A stretch of 64,000 bases of DNA from Leptolyngbya sp. BL0902 (GTDB lineage: Bacteria > Cyanobacteriota > Cyanobacteriia > Phormidesmidales > Phormidesmidaceae). This document shows positions 27,601-35,270 of this stretch, one piece after another; position 1 is the stretch's first letter; the number at the start of each line of letters is the position of its first letter. The stretch covers positions 1-64,000 of the forward strand of contig NZ_CP046155.1 of the NCBI RefSeq assembly GCF_016403105.1, given 5' to 3'. The translations under genes and the position numbers were made by a program. The notes under the pieces were generated by a model. That model saw nothing but the letters and a program-made list of their open reading frames with translations, ran no database searches and was not told where the DNA came from.

Positions 27601-28353
27601 TGGATGGCGCTGGGTTTCGCCCAAAAAGTCGCTGCGGAGGGTCAGCACCACGGAGACCTGGGCATTGGGGTCTTGGGCGGCAGTGAGCAGATTATCAATG
27701 AAGGCTTGGCGTTCCTCGGCGTCCTTGCAGAGGGAATAGACCTCCTCAAACTGATCCACCAATACCACCAGCGGCGCATCCTGGATGTGGGGAATCAGGC
27801 TGGCGATGCGGCGCAGACCATCGTGGGTACCCGCTGGGGTGGCAATGCCTAGCTCCGTGGCGAATTCCCGCGTTTTGGTTACGGGCATCGGGTCTTGGGT
27901 CGCCGCTTTGGCCAGCACCCCCGCCAGCGCTTCCAACGGATGGCTACCGGGCACCAACACCGCCACCCGCATCTTCGCCTTCCCCAACAAAGGCCGCTGA
28001 GCCAAGGCCGGAATCAGCCCCGCCCGTGCCAAGGATGACTTCCCCGACCCCGATGGCCCCAAAATTGGCAACAACCGAGGCACCACAGACTGTTCCATCA
28101 ACCGCTGAAGCCGTTCCCACAGCCGCTCCACCTGGGCTTCGCGGCCAAAGTAGCGGTCGCCATCCTGCTCTGTAAACGCCGCCAGCCCCTTGTAGGGATT
28201 GGGGCCAAGCTGGGCGGTGGCCTCGGCGGGAACGTCTTGGCGCTGCTGGGTGGTTTGGTGAATGACATAGATGGTGTTGCCATCGCCGGACACAATGGCA
28301 CTGCCCACCGCACTTTCTTGAATCTGGATGCCGCGATTCGACTGGTCTACCAT
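24646..28353 (-). CDS. STAND-type NTPase with 14 WD40 repeats
   Basis: Domains in order: an N-terminal motif GSAIVSGDGN (residues 17-26); a P-loop NTPase beginning NPYKGLAAF and FGRE, with Walker A GPSGSGKSS (near 98) and Walker B VVLVDQFEEVY (near 199); winged-helix-like sequence; a membrane-type hydrophobic segment (about 513-535); 14 WD40 units (about 590-1185), enough for two seven-bladed propellers; and a C-terminal cap (WLAEQGWVNYTCNRIRGYL). Such proteins are signal-triggered switches, several of which act in bacterial immunity or programmed death. The ATG at 28353, preceded by AGGGG, places the shared motif at the N-terminus; a GTG at 28398 would add 15 residues. Neighbours are a PIN toxin-antitoxin pair and a small protein with the same N-terminal motif. 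Confidence 0.92.
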   Translation of the reverse strand: MVDQSNRGIQIQESAVGSAIVSGDGNTIYVIHQTTQQRQDVPAEATAQLGPNPYKGLAAFTEQDGDRYFGREAQVERLWERLQRLMEQSVVPRLLPILGPSGSGKSSLARAGLIPALAQRPLLGKAKMRVAVLVPGSHPLEALAGVLAKAATQDPMPVTKTREFATELGIATPAGTHDGLRRIASLIPHIQDAPLVVLVDQFEEVYSLCKDAEERQAFIDNLLTAAQDPNAQVSVVLTLRSDFLGETQRHPGLNQIIGSDQSVIVPAMTTEELRRAIAEPAKRAGHPLDEATIDLLVTDTEGREGALPLLQFALSRIWEGLGQGVAPAETYRQMGGVGGALAGKAQDIYDHLSPAEQETARRIFIGLVQLGEGTRDTRRRTPVENLIASQDSPEVVKQVLARFSSPGARLVTLASQGNQDVAEVTHEALFGHWQQLNEWLDSSRDDIRFQRRLEAAADYWHDQGRPAGLLWRPPDLDLLRTFAKTHAANLTQRCLDFFYASDRAQQREQRWKQLRIAGLAAGLVLTTSLSTFAGYQVWRAERRQMQLYEATSRSLFESDPLASMVNGLAAISLGQNPLVKLPRVGGDGLVSPSVLDLANRHARLNWTMTGDQYGIRALAFSPDGEILASGGDEGTLRLWDRQGQPLGQLSYGYREVRALAFSPDGEILISGGDDGTVQIWSREGQPIDEPFMAHEGGVNSLAFSPDGETIISTGTDGIVQFWNSQGESINQPFTAHEDIVFHLAFSPDGNVIATGSNDNTVRLWNRQGQPLSQPLTGHRGAVWAVAFSPDGKMVVSGGEDGTVRLWNLEGQPIGEPFIAHEGNTGVSSVAFSPDGEAIITSSLIDNMVRRWTLEGQPIGEPFLAHEGGVHTLVVSPDGKAIASGGYEDGKIRMWTYQDQSVIAPLSGHQGMVNAVAFSPDGNTIASGGEDSTVRLWDSQGRLLGESSTSHRGIIYSIAFSPDGTTLASASGDGSIRLWNLEGQPIGEPFTGHIGWVFAVAFSPDGEVIFSGGEDGTLRLWDRQGQPIGEAFEAFTGHKGGVFAIAISPDGTTIASGSEAGTVHLWDRQGQPIGNPLQGHRGWVLAVDFSPDGETIVSGSEDGTVRLWNRQGQPIGNPLQGHQNNVSSVAFSPDGQTIVSGDWDGTVRLWDRNGQPFGHPLVGHNSPVYSVAFSPDGQTIVSSSEDGTIRLWPLWLAEQGWVNYTCNRIRGYLVARSATDETIRLARRTCERSAWR

Positions 28354-28663
28354 GCCCCTGTATGCCCCTTTCCCGTAGGCTTGATCCTTTGATAGCACAC
28401 CCTTGAATGACCCGACCTAAACTCCCCGACTCAATCTGGCACGGTCAGAACAACGGATTGATCTCCTAGGGCGTGATGACTTTAGTCTCGGGGCTTTGGA
28501 TGAACGGGAAGCATTGCGCTCCGAATCGTAGATAATAAACATTATCACCCTAACTACTCTCCTGATGTCGTTTCGCTCCTCGCCATAGAGAGAAGGTTTC
28601 TTCATTCTCCTAGATCTGGGTTAATCCACTAAAACTTAGGACAAACACTCAAGGATGATCATC

Positions 28664-28861
28664 ATGCCCATTATTAAAATTCCCAAGCAGTATTTAATTG
28701 ATCAAAATGAAGAATTTATTACCGTAGATGTACCCGCATCAGTGGTATCGCTCTGGCAACGGGACTATGCCAAAGTGGCCAAGGCCAAAGGATTGCTAAA
28801 AGACAAGCGAAATCAAATGCTGGCCCATCTTGACACCATGCGTCAGGAGTGGGAACAGTGA
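28664..28861 (+). CDS. Antitoxin of a PIN-type toxin-antitoxin pair
   Basis: The 65-residue protein (MPIIKIPKQYLIDQ ... MRQEWEQ) has a short N-terminal strand segment followed by a charged, Lys-rich helical half, the usual layout of small antitoxins. The ATG at 28664 has AAGGA eight bases upstream; an ATG at 28655 overlaps that site. Its stop codon overlaps the toxin start by four bases (GTGA), indicating translational coupling. It is divergent from the STAND NTPase. The family name is not recognised; the assignment rests on size and on its PIN partner. Confidence 0.78.
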   Translation: MPIIKIPKQYLIDQNEEFITVDVPASVVSLWQRDYAKVAKAKGLLKDKRNQMLAHLDTMRQEWEQ

Positions 28862-29244
28862 AGTACCTCTACGACACCAATATCTTTATTTATTATTTGG
28901 CTGAGGAAGCAGAAGTATTGCCACTTTTCTCAGAATCATTTCTTAGCCAAAACGAGATTATTATCTCCCCCATTGTGCGAATTGAGTTGCTGAGTTTCCC
29001 AGAGTTGTCTGGTGAGGAGGAGTCAATAATCGCTGGCCTATTGATGCAGTTTGAACGAATTCCCCTATTGTCCCAAATTGAAGACCGCACCATTCAATTA
29101 CGACGATATTACCGCCTCAAACTTCCCGATGCCCTAATTGCGGCAACAGCATTACACAGTTCTGCCTGTGTGATGACCAGAAATGTGGACGACTTCAAGC
29201 GTGTGCCTGAGTTGCCCCTGTGCAACCCCTTTGAAGGTCTGTAG
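28858..29244 (+). CDS. PIN-domain toxin (VapC-like ribonuclease)
   Basis: The 128-residue PIN domain starts VKYLYDTNIFIYYL with the first catalytic Asp. The remaining acidic ligands are visible as RIEL (Glu), LPDALIAATAL (Asp) and TRNVDDF (Asp), so the Mg-dependent RNase centre looks complete. The start is a GTG at 28858 that overlaps the antitoxin TGA and follows CAGGAG. PIN toxins cleave tRNA, rRNA or mRNA when the antitoxin decays. The pair is embedded between the STAND NTPase and the small motif-sharing protein, both on the opposite strand. Confidence 0.87.
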   Translation: MKYLYDTNIFIYYLAEEAEVLPLFSESFLSQNEIIISPIVRIELLSFPELSGEEESIIAGLLMQFERIPLLSQIEDRTIQLRRYYRLKLPDALIAATALHSSACVMTRNVDDFKRVPELPLCNPFEGL

Positions 29245-29287
29245 GAAATCACCTCAACTGCGATCTCGCGTCTCACGATCACCGTAC

Positions 29288-29707
29288 CTACAGGATCAAC
29301 CCCACCAAGGGCAGCAGCTTGTGGCCATGCTGACCCAGCCAGCTTGCGGTGGCTTCCACATGGGGGCGCAGTTTGTCGATGGTGTCGCTAAAGTCGGCCA
29401 AATCCTTGGCGTAGGTTAGCCCGGTTTCTAGGGTTTTAGCGATCACGTTCTTATCCGGCTCTGGCTTGGCGGCTTCTTGCTCCAGCTTTTGGGCCACCCC
29501 CGCCACGATGGGGTCATCCATTTGGGCCAGGAGATCTCGAAGTGCCTGCAATTCGGCCTGGATGTTGACGGTTTCGGGGGCGGGCAGATTGGCCTGGTTA
29601 AACTGCACCGAGACGGTGTTGCTGTCGCCCGTCACGATGGCACTTCCGGTCACGCTGCTCCCGATTGAAACGGAGCGATCTTGATTGGACGATGGGTTGG
29701 ACACCAT
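29288..29707 (-). CDS. Small protein sharing the GSAIV-GD-N motif with the STAND NTPase
   Basis: The 139-residue product has three parts. The N-terminal strand pair is GSAIVTGDSNTVSV (residues 21-34), matching the N-terminal motif of the neighbouring STAND protein. A central helical region follows (ELQALRDLLAQMDDP, then KPEPDKNVIAKTLETGLTYA). A C-terminal segment ends HKLLPLVGLIL and is hydrophobic enough to be a membrane-contacting tail. No catalytic residues are evident. The ATG at 29707 is chosen; a further in-frame start lies five codons upstream. An adaptor or effector role with the STAND protein is inference from the shared motif and proximity. Confidence 0.78.
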   Translation of the reverse strand: MVSNPSSNQDRSVSIGSSVTGSAIVTGDSNTVSVQFNQANLPAPETVNIQAELQALRDLLAQMDDPIVAGVAQKLEQEAAKPEPDKNVIAKTLETGLTYAKDLADFSDTIDKLRPHVEATASWLGQHGHKLLPLVGLIL

Positions 29708-30116
29708 AGCACGGCACCTCATGAAGATCCTTCTCCAGGATACGAATGGACGGTGAGCGTACCTGAATTTCTTAGGGTTTCTCTAGATTGCAGACCCTTG
29801 ATGAGGGTGGCAAGATGGGGTTCAAAGGCAGACAAATCCGATTTTCACCCAAGGACGCCCACGGGAAAAGGAGTTCTTGGGGAAGCGGAACATGGCGGAA
29901 CCTCAACACCGAAAGGCCCATTCCTGACGGGCAGGATTCAAGCCTAGAGCAAGTTGCACCGGACGGGGAAACAGCCCCAGGGCTGGCATGGAAACTGGAT
30001 GGGGTGATGCGATCTTTTAATGAGTGATTGGTTATATAGTAGAATAATGCCAGCGATGTTGAAATTTCGTGATTGAGATTTCCGTCCGTCCCTCGTTTGC
30101 CCAGGAGTTTTGCCCT
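29708..30116. other. Divergent intergenic region, no gene seen
   Basis: About 400 bases between the motif-sharing small protein and the MBL-rhodanese gene. Frames at 29772-30416 on the minus strand are shadows of the plus gene. A TATAGT at 30035-30040 in an A+T-rich patch is a possible -10 for the MBL-rhodanese gene, without a clear -35. Confidence 0.45.
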
Positions 30117-31196
30117 GTGAATACCCCGCTGATTTTCCGCCAACTGTTCGATGCTGATTCCTCCACCTACACCTATCTGCTGGCCGATCCTGACACCAAG
30201 GAAGCGGTGTTGATCGACCCCGTGTTTGAGCAACACCTGCGGGATCGGGCCTTGCTGGAAGAGCTGGATCTGAAGCTCCTCTACACCTTGGATACCCACT
30301 GCCACGCCGACCATGTTACCGGGGCATGGCTGATGCAGCAGGCGACGGGCTCCAAAATCGGCATTTCCGGGCGCTATGGCGAGATGCTCAGCGGGGCCGA
30401 TGCGCTGCTGGATCATGGCGATGTGGTGAAATTTGGTAGCCGCAGCCTAGAAGTCCGCGCCACTCCCGGCCACACCGACGGCTGCGTCACCTTTGTGCTG
30501 GATGACCAATCCATGGCCTTTACGGGCGATTGTTTGCTGATCCGCAGTGCTGGACGCTGCGACTTTCAGCAGGGCAACGCCAGCACCATGTACGAATCCA
30601 TCACCGAGCAGATTTTCTCCCTGCCCGATGACTGCCTGGTGTGGCCCGCCCACGACTACAGTGGCCGCACGGTCTCCAGCGTCAAGGAAGAAAAGCTGTA
30701 CAACCCCCGCATTGGCGGCGAGGCCGACGAGCGCGACTTTGTGGGCTACATGGACAACCTGGGCCTGCCCCACCCCAAAAAGATCGACATCGCCATCCCC
30801 GCCAACTGCATCTGTGGCCGCACCGAAGACGGCACCATGCCCGTGATTGCCACCTGGGGGCCAGTGCGCCAAACCTACTCCGGCATCAAGGAAATTGAGC
30901 CCCAGTGGGTGGCCGAAAACCTGGATCAAGTCCACGTTTTGGATGTGCGCGGCGTGGAGGAATTCAACGACGACCTCGGCCACATCCACGGTGCCCAACT
31001 GGTGCCCCTCCATGAGCTAGAGCAGCGGGTCGGGGACGTTTCCACCGATCAGCCTGTGGTGACGGTGTGCAAATCCGGTCGCCGTTCTGGGCAGGCTAGC
31101 ATTATCCTCAAGAAAAAGGGCATCACCGAAGTGGCCAGTATGCGCGGCGGCATGCTGAAGTGGAACCAATCCGACTTGCCCGTCGCCCGCGATTAG
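30117..31196 (+). CDS. MBL-fold persulfide dioxygenase-like protein fused to rhodanese
   Basis: The N-terminal metallo-beta-lactamase domain (about residues 1-235) carries THCHADH, the metal-binding signature, with further ligands in TPGHTDG and FTGDCL; this set is typical of ETHE1-like persulfide dioxygenases. The C-terminal rhodanese domain (about 265-359) has the active-site Cys in VVTVCKSGRRSGQA. Such fusions oxidise glutathione persulfide to sulfite and move sulfane sulfur. The GTG at 30117 (MNTPLIFRQLFD) is preceded by AGGAG at 30103-30107; the longer frame to 30069 lacks family similarity. It stands alone. Substrate is inferred from the family. Confidence 0.88.
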   Translation: MNTPLIFRQLFDADSSTYTYLLADPDTKEAVLIDPVFEQHLRDRALLEELDLKLLYTLDTHCHADHVTGAWLMQQATGSKIGISGRYGEMLSGADALLDHGDVVKFGSRSLEVRATPGHTDGCVTFVLDDQSMAFTGDCLLIRSAGRCDFQQGNASTMYESITEQIFSLPDDCLVWPAHDYSGRTVSSVKEEKLYNPRIGGEADERDFVGYMDNLGLPHPKKIDIAIPANCICGRTEDGTMPVIATWGPVRQTYSGIKEIEPQWVAENLDQVHVLDVRGVEEFNDDLGHIHGAQLVPLHELEQRVGDVSTDQPVVTVCKSGRRSGQASIILKKKGITEVASMRGGMLKWNQSDLPVARD

Positions 31197-31269
31197 GCGC
31201 TGTGCGAAAGGCTAAAAGTCCCTCTCCCTGTGGGCTCCGGTATACGCATACTTTGTGAAACCCTTGCTT

Positions 31270-31390
31270 GCCCTCATCCCCCAACCCCTTCTCCCAGGGC
31301 GGGAGGAGGGGAGCTAGAACAACCTTGAAGCGTTTGTCCGGCCTCCCCCTCTCTCCATTTTTGGGAGAGGGGGACTGAGGGGGTGAGGGC
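31270..31390. repeat. Dispersed palindromic element, copy 1
   Basis: This 121-base stretch begins GCCCTCATCCCCC and ends GGGGGTGAGGGC, near-perfect inverted ends, with an inner palindrome around TCTCCATTTTTGGGAGAG. Similar sequence occurs at 39108-39218. It has no coding capacity. This is the look of a miniature non-autonomous element or a folded intergenic repeat. Confidence 0.75.
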
Positions 31391-31407
31391 CAACTAAGAC
31401 GGTTGGG

Positions 31408-32061
31408 CTAGGCGCTCGGCAGGCGAGAGGCGATCACGGCATAGAAGGGATCAGCCATAGCTAGGCCCAGCATTTGCAGAAAGCCGGGAACGGGTGGGGC
31501 GTAGGCGATCACCTCCGGGGCGCTGAAGCCGGGGACGGATTTGAAGTAGCCCTTCACCAAGGCCACCCGGTCGGATTCGCTGCCGTCGCGCCATGCGGCA
31601 ATGGCTTTTTGGTAAAACATCCGGTTGGAAAAGCTGACGATGGCCACCCCACCGGGTTTCAGCACGCGATGGATTTCCGCGAACACCACCTCCGGCTGCT
31701 GAAGGTACTGCACCGACACGGTATTCAGCACCGCATCAAAGGACTTGTCCTCTAGGGGCAGGCGCGGATTGTCGTTGAGGTTTTGCACAAAGAAATGATT
31801 CAATCGGGGATTTTTGGCCAGTTCTTCGGCATTGAGGCCGTGGCCTTCCACCCAGTCAAACTCAAGCTCCTCCGGCAAGTGCGAGACCCAGCTACTCATC
31901 AAATCCAAAATGCGGCTATTGGGGGTCAATCGCTGGCGATAGAGGTGGGTGAGCCGATTGATAAACCCCGCATCCACATGGGTGACAAAGCGAGGCACAT
32001 CGTAGAAGTAGGCGTCGTTGGATTCGTCGAGTTTGGTGCGTTGTTCCGGCTGAAGCAGCAT
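31408..32061 (-). CDS. Class I SAM-dependent methyltransferase-like protein
   Basis: The 217-residue form starts MLLQPEQRTKLDESND; a GTG at 32160 would add 33 residues. The recognisable part is the C-terminal half of a methyltransferase type 11 fold: LPLEDKSFDAVLNTVSVQYL, EIHRVLKPGGVAIVSFSNRMF. Motif I, usually D-x-G-x-G-x-G, reads ILDLMSSWVSHLP instead, yet other elements are normal, so cofactor binding may differ. It is divergent from the bestrophin gene. Substrate unknown. Confidence 0.78.
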   Translation of the reverse strand: MLLQPEQRTKLDESNDAYFYDVPRFVTHVDAGFINRLTHLYRQRLTPNSRILDLMSSWVSHLPEELEFDWVEGHGLNAEELAKNPRLNHFFVQNLNDNPRLPLEDKSFDAVLNTVSVQYLQQPEVVFAEIHRVLKPGGVAIVSFSNRMFYQKAIAAWRDGSESDRVALVKGYFKSVPGFSAPEVIAYAPPVPGFLQMLGLAMADPFYAVIASRLPSA

Positions 32062-32220
32062 GGGGCGTTGGGATAAATGACGTTTTGTTAAGGGTTGCTC
32101 CTTGAGTGTAAACCCATTGCCCCAAGCCCTGCCCACTGGGTCATAGCTGGCCGTTAACACAGCTCATCCGACAAGCTCTAGAATTGCCTGAGAATCGCTT
32201 GGCAAGGCGGGGAGACGTGG

Positions 32221-33204
32221 GTGGTCAAGTTATCGGCTAGCGACAGGGGGCCGCGCCACGAGGGGCGGGCCTGGTTTCGGGATTTGTTTAGTGTGCAGGG
32301 GTCGGTGATTCCGGCGGTGTTGCCCCGCACCCTGTTTTGCGCGGTCTTTGCCCTGGGCATTTACCTGCTGCACGAGCGGGGATGGCGGGTATCGTCGCCG
32401 ATTTTGGGTTCCCTAGTGCCCAGCCTGGTGCTGGGTTTGCTGCTGGTGTTTCGCACGAATACCTCCTACGAGCGGTTTTGGGAGGGACGAAAATTGTGGG
32501 GCAACGTGGTGAACCTCACCCGCAACCTGGCCCGCCAAATGTGGGTGGCCATCCAAGAAAAATACCCCGCCGACCACGACGCCAAGGTGACGGCGATTCG
32601 GCTGTTGCCCGCCTTTGCCATTGCCCTGAAGCTGCACCTGCGCGGCGAACAGCCCAGCTCAGAACTCACGGGACTGATCTCCGAGACGCAGTTTGCCAAG
32701 CTCCAAACCATGAACAATCCGCCCCTGGAAATTGCCTTTTGGATTGCCGACTATCTGCAAACCCAGCAGGCCCAGCACAAGCTTCACCCCTACCAGCTCA
32801 CGGCTTGCCTAGAGGCGCTGGATGGCTTGGTCAATACCCTCGGCGGCTGCGAGCGCATCCTCAAAACCCCCATTCCCCTGGCCTATTCCATCCACCTCAA
32901 GCAGTTGTTGATGCTGTACTGCTTGGCCCTGCCCTTTCAAATGGTGGATTCCGTGGGCTGGGGCACTCCATTTTTGGTGGGGCTAATTAGCTTTGCGGTG
33001 TTTGGCATCGAAGCCATTGGCCTAGAAATCGAAAATCCCTTCGGCAACGACCCCAACGATTTGCCCCTCGACGCCATTTGCCAAACCATGCGCCAAAACA
33101 CCGAAGACCTGATTTCCCTTGCCCCCAGCGTTGGCATTTGGCAGCAGCCTAGTCATCCAGTCTCCTTCCTAGATGCTGCTATCCAAGAGGCTGATCCAAC
33201 CTGA
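32221..33204 (+). CDS. Bestrophin-like membrane channel protein
   Basis: The 327-residue protein fits the bacterial bestrophin (UPF0187) family: an N-terminal hydrophobic helix pair (VIPAVLPRTLFCAVF, LVPSLVLGLLLVF), the signature RTNTSYERFWEGRKLWG, and a C-terminal hydrophobic stretch with FLVGLISFAVFGIEAIG followed by the acidic IENPFGNDPNDL. Family members form pentameric ion channels. In cyanobacteria and plants they are thought to carry chloride or bicarbonate across thylakoid or inner membranes; that detail is not visible here. The start is GTG at 32221. Confidence 0.9.
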   Translation: MVKLSASDRGPRHEGRAWFRDLFSVQGSVIPAVLPRTLFCAVFALGIYLLHERGWRVSSPILGSLVPSLVLGLLLVFRTNTSYERFWEGRKLWGNVVNLTRNLARQMWVAIQEKYPADHDAKVTAIRLLPAFAIALKLHLRGEQPSSELTGLISETQFAKLQTMNNPPLEIAFWIADYLQTQQAQHKLHPYQLTACLEALDGLVNTLGGCERILKTPIPLAYSIHLKQLLMLYCLALPFQMVDSVGWGTPFLVGLISFAVFGIEAIGLEIENPFGNDPNDLPLDAICQTMRQNTEDLISLAPSVGIWQQPSHPVSFLDAAIQEADPT

Positions 33205-33278
33205 TACTCATACCAAATCCCCCTTGGCTATCCCTGATTCTTGGGTGGTGCATTGCAACGGTTAGTGTGTGATGGCGC

Positions 33279-35270
33279 TTAGTTGACGGCGATCCGCAGG
33301 GTATATTCTGCCGGACGGGGAGACCGTACATCCACCCGGTAGTCGCCAGAGGTGGGTAATTGCCCCTGCCAGCTCAGCACCCGTGAACCATCGGGGATGA
33401 GGCTGCCGTTGGGATAGCGCACATCGAGGGTGATGGGGCCACCAGCCCTAGGTACATTCAGGGACATGGTTTGCCCTGCCCTCGCGTTGACCACATAGCG
33501 CCGAACGCGATCTGCATTGACCTGGCCTGTAACCTGGGTGCTGGTTTGCCCGGAGGGAATTTGTACCCGCTGCTCTGTAACATTGGGCTCCTGGGTTGGA
33601 TCGGGGATCGGCTCTGGCAGCGGCGCAGGCGGTGTGGGGGGATCAGGGATGGGAGGTGGAGTGGGTTCCGGCGTGGGGATGGGTGTGGGGTCTGGGGTGG
33701 GCGTGGGCGTGGGGTCTGGGGTGGGCGTAGGATCGGGGGTGGGGGTGGGATCGGGGGTGGGCTCTGGGGCAGCTTCCAGGCTCACTTCTAGGGCGTAGTT
33801 GCTTTGGTTCAGCCCCTGCACCGTCCGCAGTTGAATGCTGTGGAGGCCGTTGGAGGTCAGCGCCCCCTGCCAAGCCTGCACCCGCTCGGCACTGCTGTCG
33901 ATGGGGTTGCCCTGGGCATCCAGCACCGTCAGCAGCACCCCTTCGCCACGAATACGGGCGTTCAGCACCTGGCCCGCCTCGCCATTGAACTGGTGGTTGA
34001 TGGTTTCGTTGCTGCGGAGGGAGCCCGACACCGTGCGGCTTTGGCCCACACTCAGGCGCAGGGCCTGGTTAAATTGCACCGGACGATCCGTGGGCGTGGG
34101 CTGAACCGTGGGCGTGGGGGCGGTGGTGGGCTGAATGGGGTCAATGGTAATTTCTGGAACGGGGGTGCCTGCGTTGTTGGGCGGACGGTTGATCAAACTC
34201 ACCACCAGCCAGCCGCCCAGCCCTGCAATCAAGGCCAAAACGGCCCCAATCAACGCCACGGCCCAGGGGTTTTCCCAGATGGATTCCGGTTCCTCCACAA
34301 AGGCGGGGGGCACCCGCTGGGGATAGGTGGTTGGCGTGGGGGCCACCTGGGTGGGCTGATACTGTCGCCCCACGGCCACGGTCTTCACCTGGGAGGGGGG
34401 CGGAGCCGGACGCTGGGACGCGGTTTGGGGCATCACATTGGCGCTACCGAGGGCCTGGGCCATTTCGCTGACGGACTGGAAGCGATCCCCCGGTCGGTAG
34501 TTGATGGCGCGGTTGAGCACCTGGGCCAGCCCTGGGCTGACGGGGGCATAGGGTTGCCAGTTCCAGGCCAGGTTCACATCGTCAAACAAGACCTGGGGCT
34601 CCTTGCCCGTCAGCATCACAATCGCCGTCACCGCCAGGGCATAGAGGTCGCTGCTGGGGTAGGCGCGGCCCGACTGGATCTGCTCGCTGGGGGCATAGCC
34701 CAGCTTGCCCACGGAGGTGGCATGGGTAGGAGTTCCGGTCATTTGCACGCGGGTAAACACCTCCTTCACCACCCCAAAGTCGATCAGAATAGGGAGCTGA
34801 TCCGCTTGTCGCTGCATGATATTGTCGGGGCTGATGTCTCGATGGATGATGCCCTTGCTGTGAATGTGGGCCAACACGGGCAGCATCTGCTGCAAAAACT
34901 GGCGCACCTCCGCCTCCGAGAAGGTTATCCCCTGGCCGAGGCGCTGGTTGAGCAGATCCCGATAGGTGGTGCCGTCCACGTAGTCTTGCACCAAAAACAG
35001 CCGCTGATCTTCCTCAAAAATGGCCTGAAACTTAGGGATTTGAGGATGACTAATACCGTAGAGAATCGCCGCCTCCCGCTGGAAAAGCTGAAGCGACTTC
35101 TCCGTCATGTCATTTTCCGACTGGGGCTCAAATTCCTTGATGGCGCAGCGCTCGTTAAAACGGCCCAGGTCTTCCGCCAGATAGGTGCGGCCAAAGCCCC
35201 CCTGCCCCAAGGGTTGCAGGATGCGGTAACGGTTTTGGAGGGTGGTTCCGGCGGGGATGGGGGTGGGCAT
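33279..35270 (-). CDS. Membrane Ser/Thr protein kinase with C-terminal PPC-like domains
   Basis: The 663-residue protein (ATG at 35270, MPTPIPAG) has an N-terminal kinase domain (about 15-280): glycine loop GQGGFGRTYLAED, Lys in CAIKEF, catalytic HRDISPDNI and metal-binding DFGV. The usual Lys of HRDxKxxN is Ser, a variant seen in other bacterial kinases. A membrane helix follows at about 340-365, then a Pro-Thr-Asp repeat spacer and two domains resembling bacterial pre-peptidase C-terminal folds (about 405-500 and 570-660; both show Arg-x-Tyr and TSNGLHSI/TSGDYRVDV-like ends). The extracytoplasmic part probably senses a ligand. It is divergent from a long non-coding stretch. Confidence 0.9.
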   Translation of the reverse strand: MPTPIPAGTTLQNRYRILQPLGQGGFGRTYLAEDLGRFNERCAIKEFEPQSENDMTEKSLQLFQREAAILYGISHPQIPKFQAIFEEDQRLFLVQDYVDGTTYRDLLNQRLGQGITFSEAEVRQFLQQMLPVLAHIHSKGIIHRDISPDNIMQRQADQLPILIDFGVVKEVFTRVQMTGTPTHATSVGKLGYAPSEQIQSGRAYPSSDLYALAVTAIVMLTGKEPQVLFDDVNLAWNWQPYAPVSPGLAQVLNRAINYRPGDRFQSVSEMAQALGSANVMPQTASQRPAPPPSQVKTVAVGRQYQPTQVAPTPTTYPQRVPPAFVEEPESIWENPWAVALIGAVLALIAGLGGWLVVSLINRPPNNAGTPVPEITIDPIQPTTAPTPTVQPTPTDRPVQFNQALRLSVGQSRTVSGSLRSNETINHQFNGEAGQVLNARIRGEGVLLTVLDAQGNPIDSSAERVQAWQGALTSNGLHSIQLRTVQGLNQSNYALEVSLEAAPEPTPDPTPTPDPTPTPDPTPTPTPDPTPIPTPEPTPPPIPDPPTPPAPLPEPIPDPTQEPNVTEQRVQIPSGQTSTQVTGQVNADRVRRYVVNARAGQTMSLNVPRAGGPITLDVRYPNGSLIPDGSRVLSWQGQLPTSGDYRVDVRSPRPAEYTLRIAVN

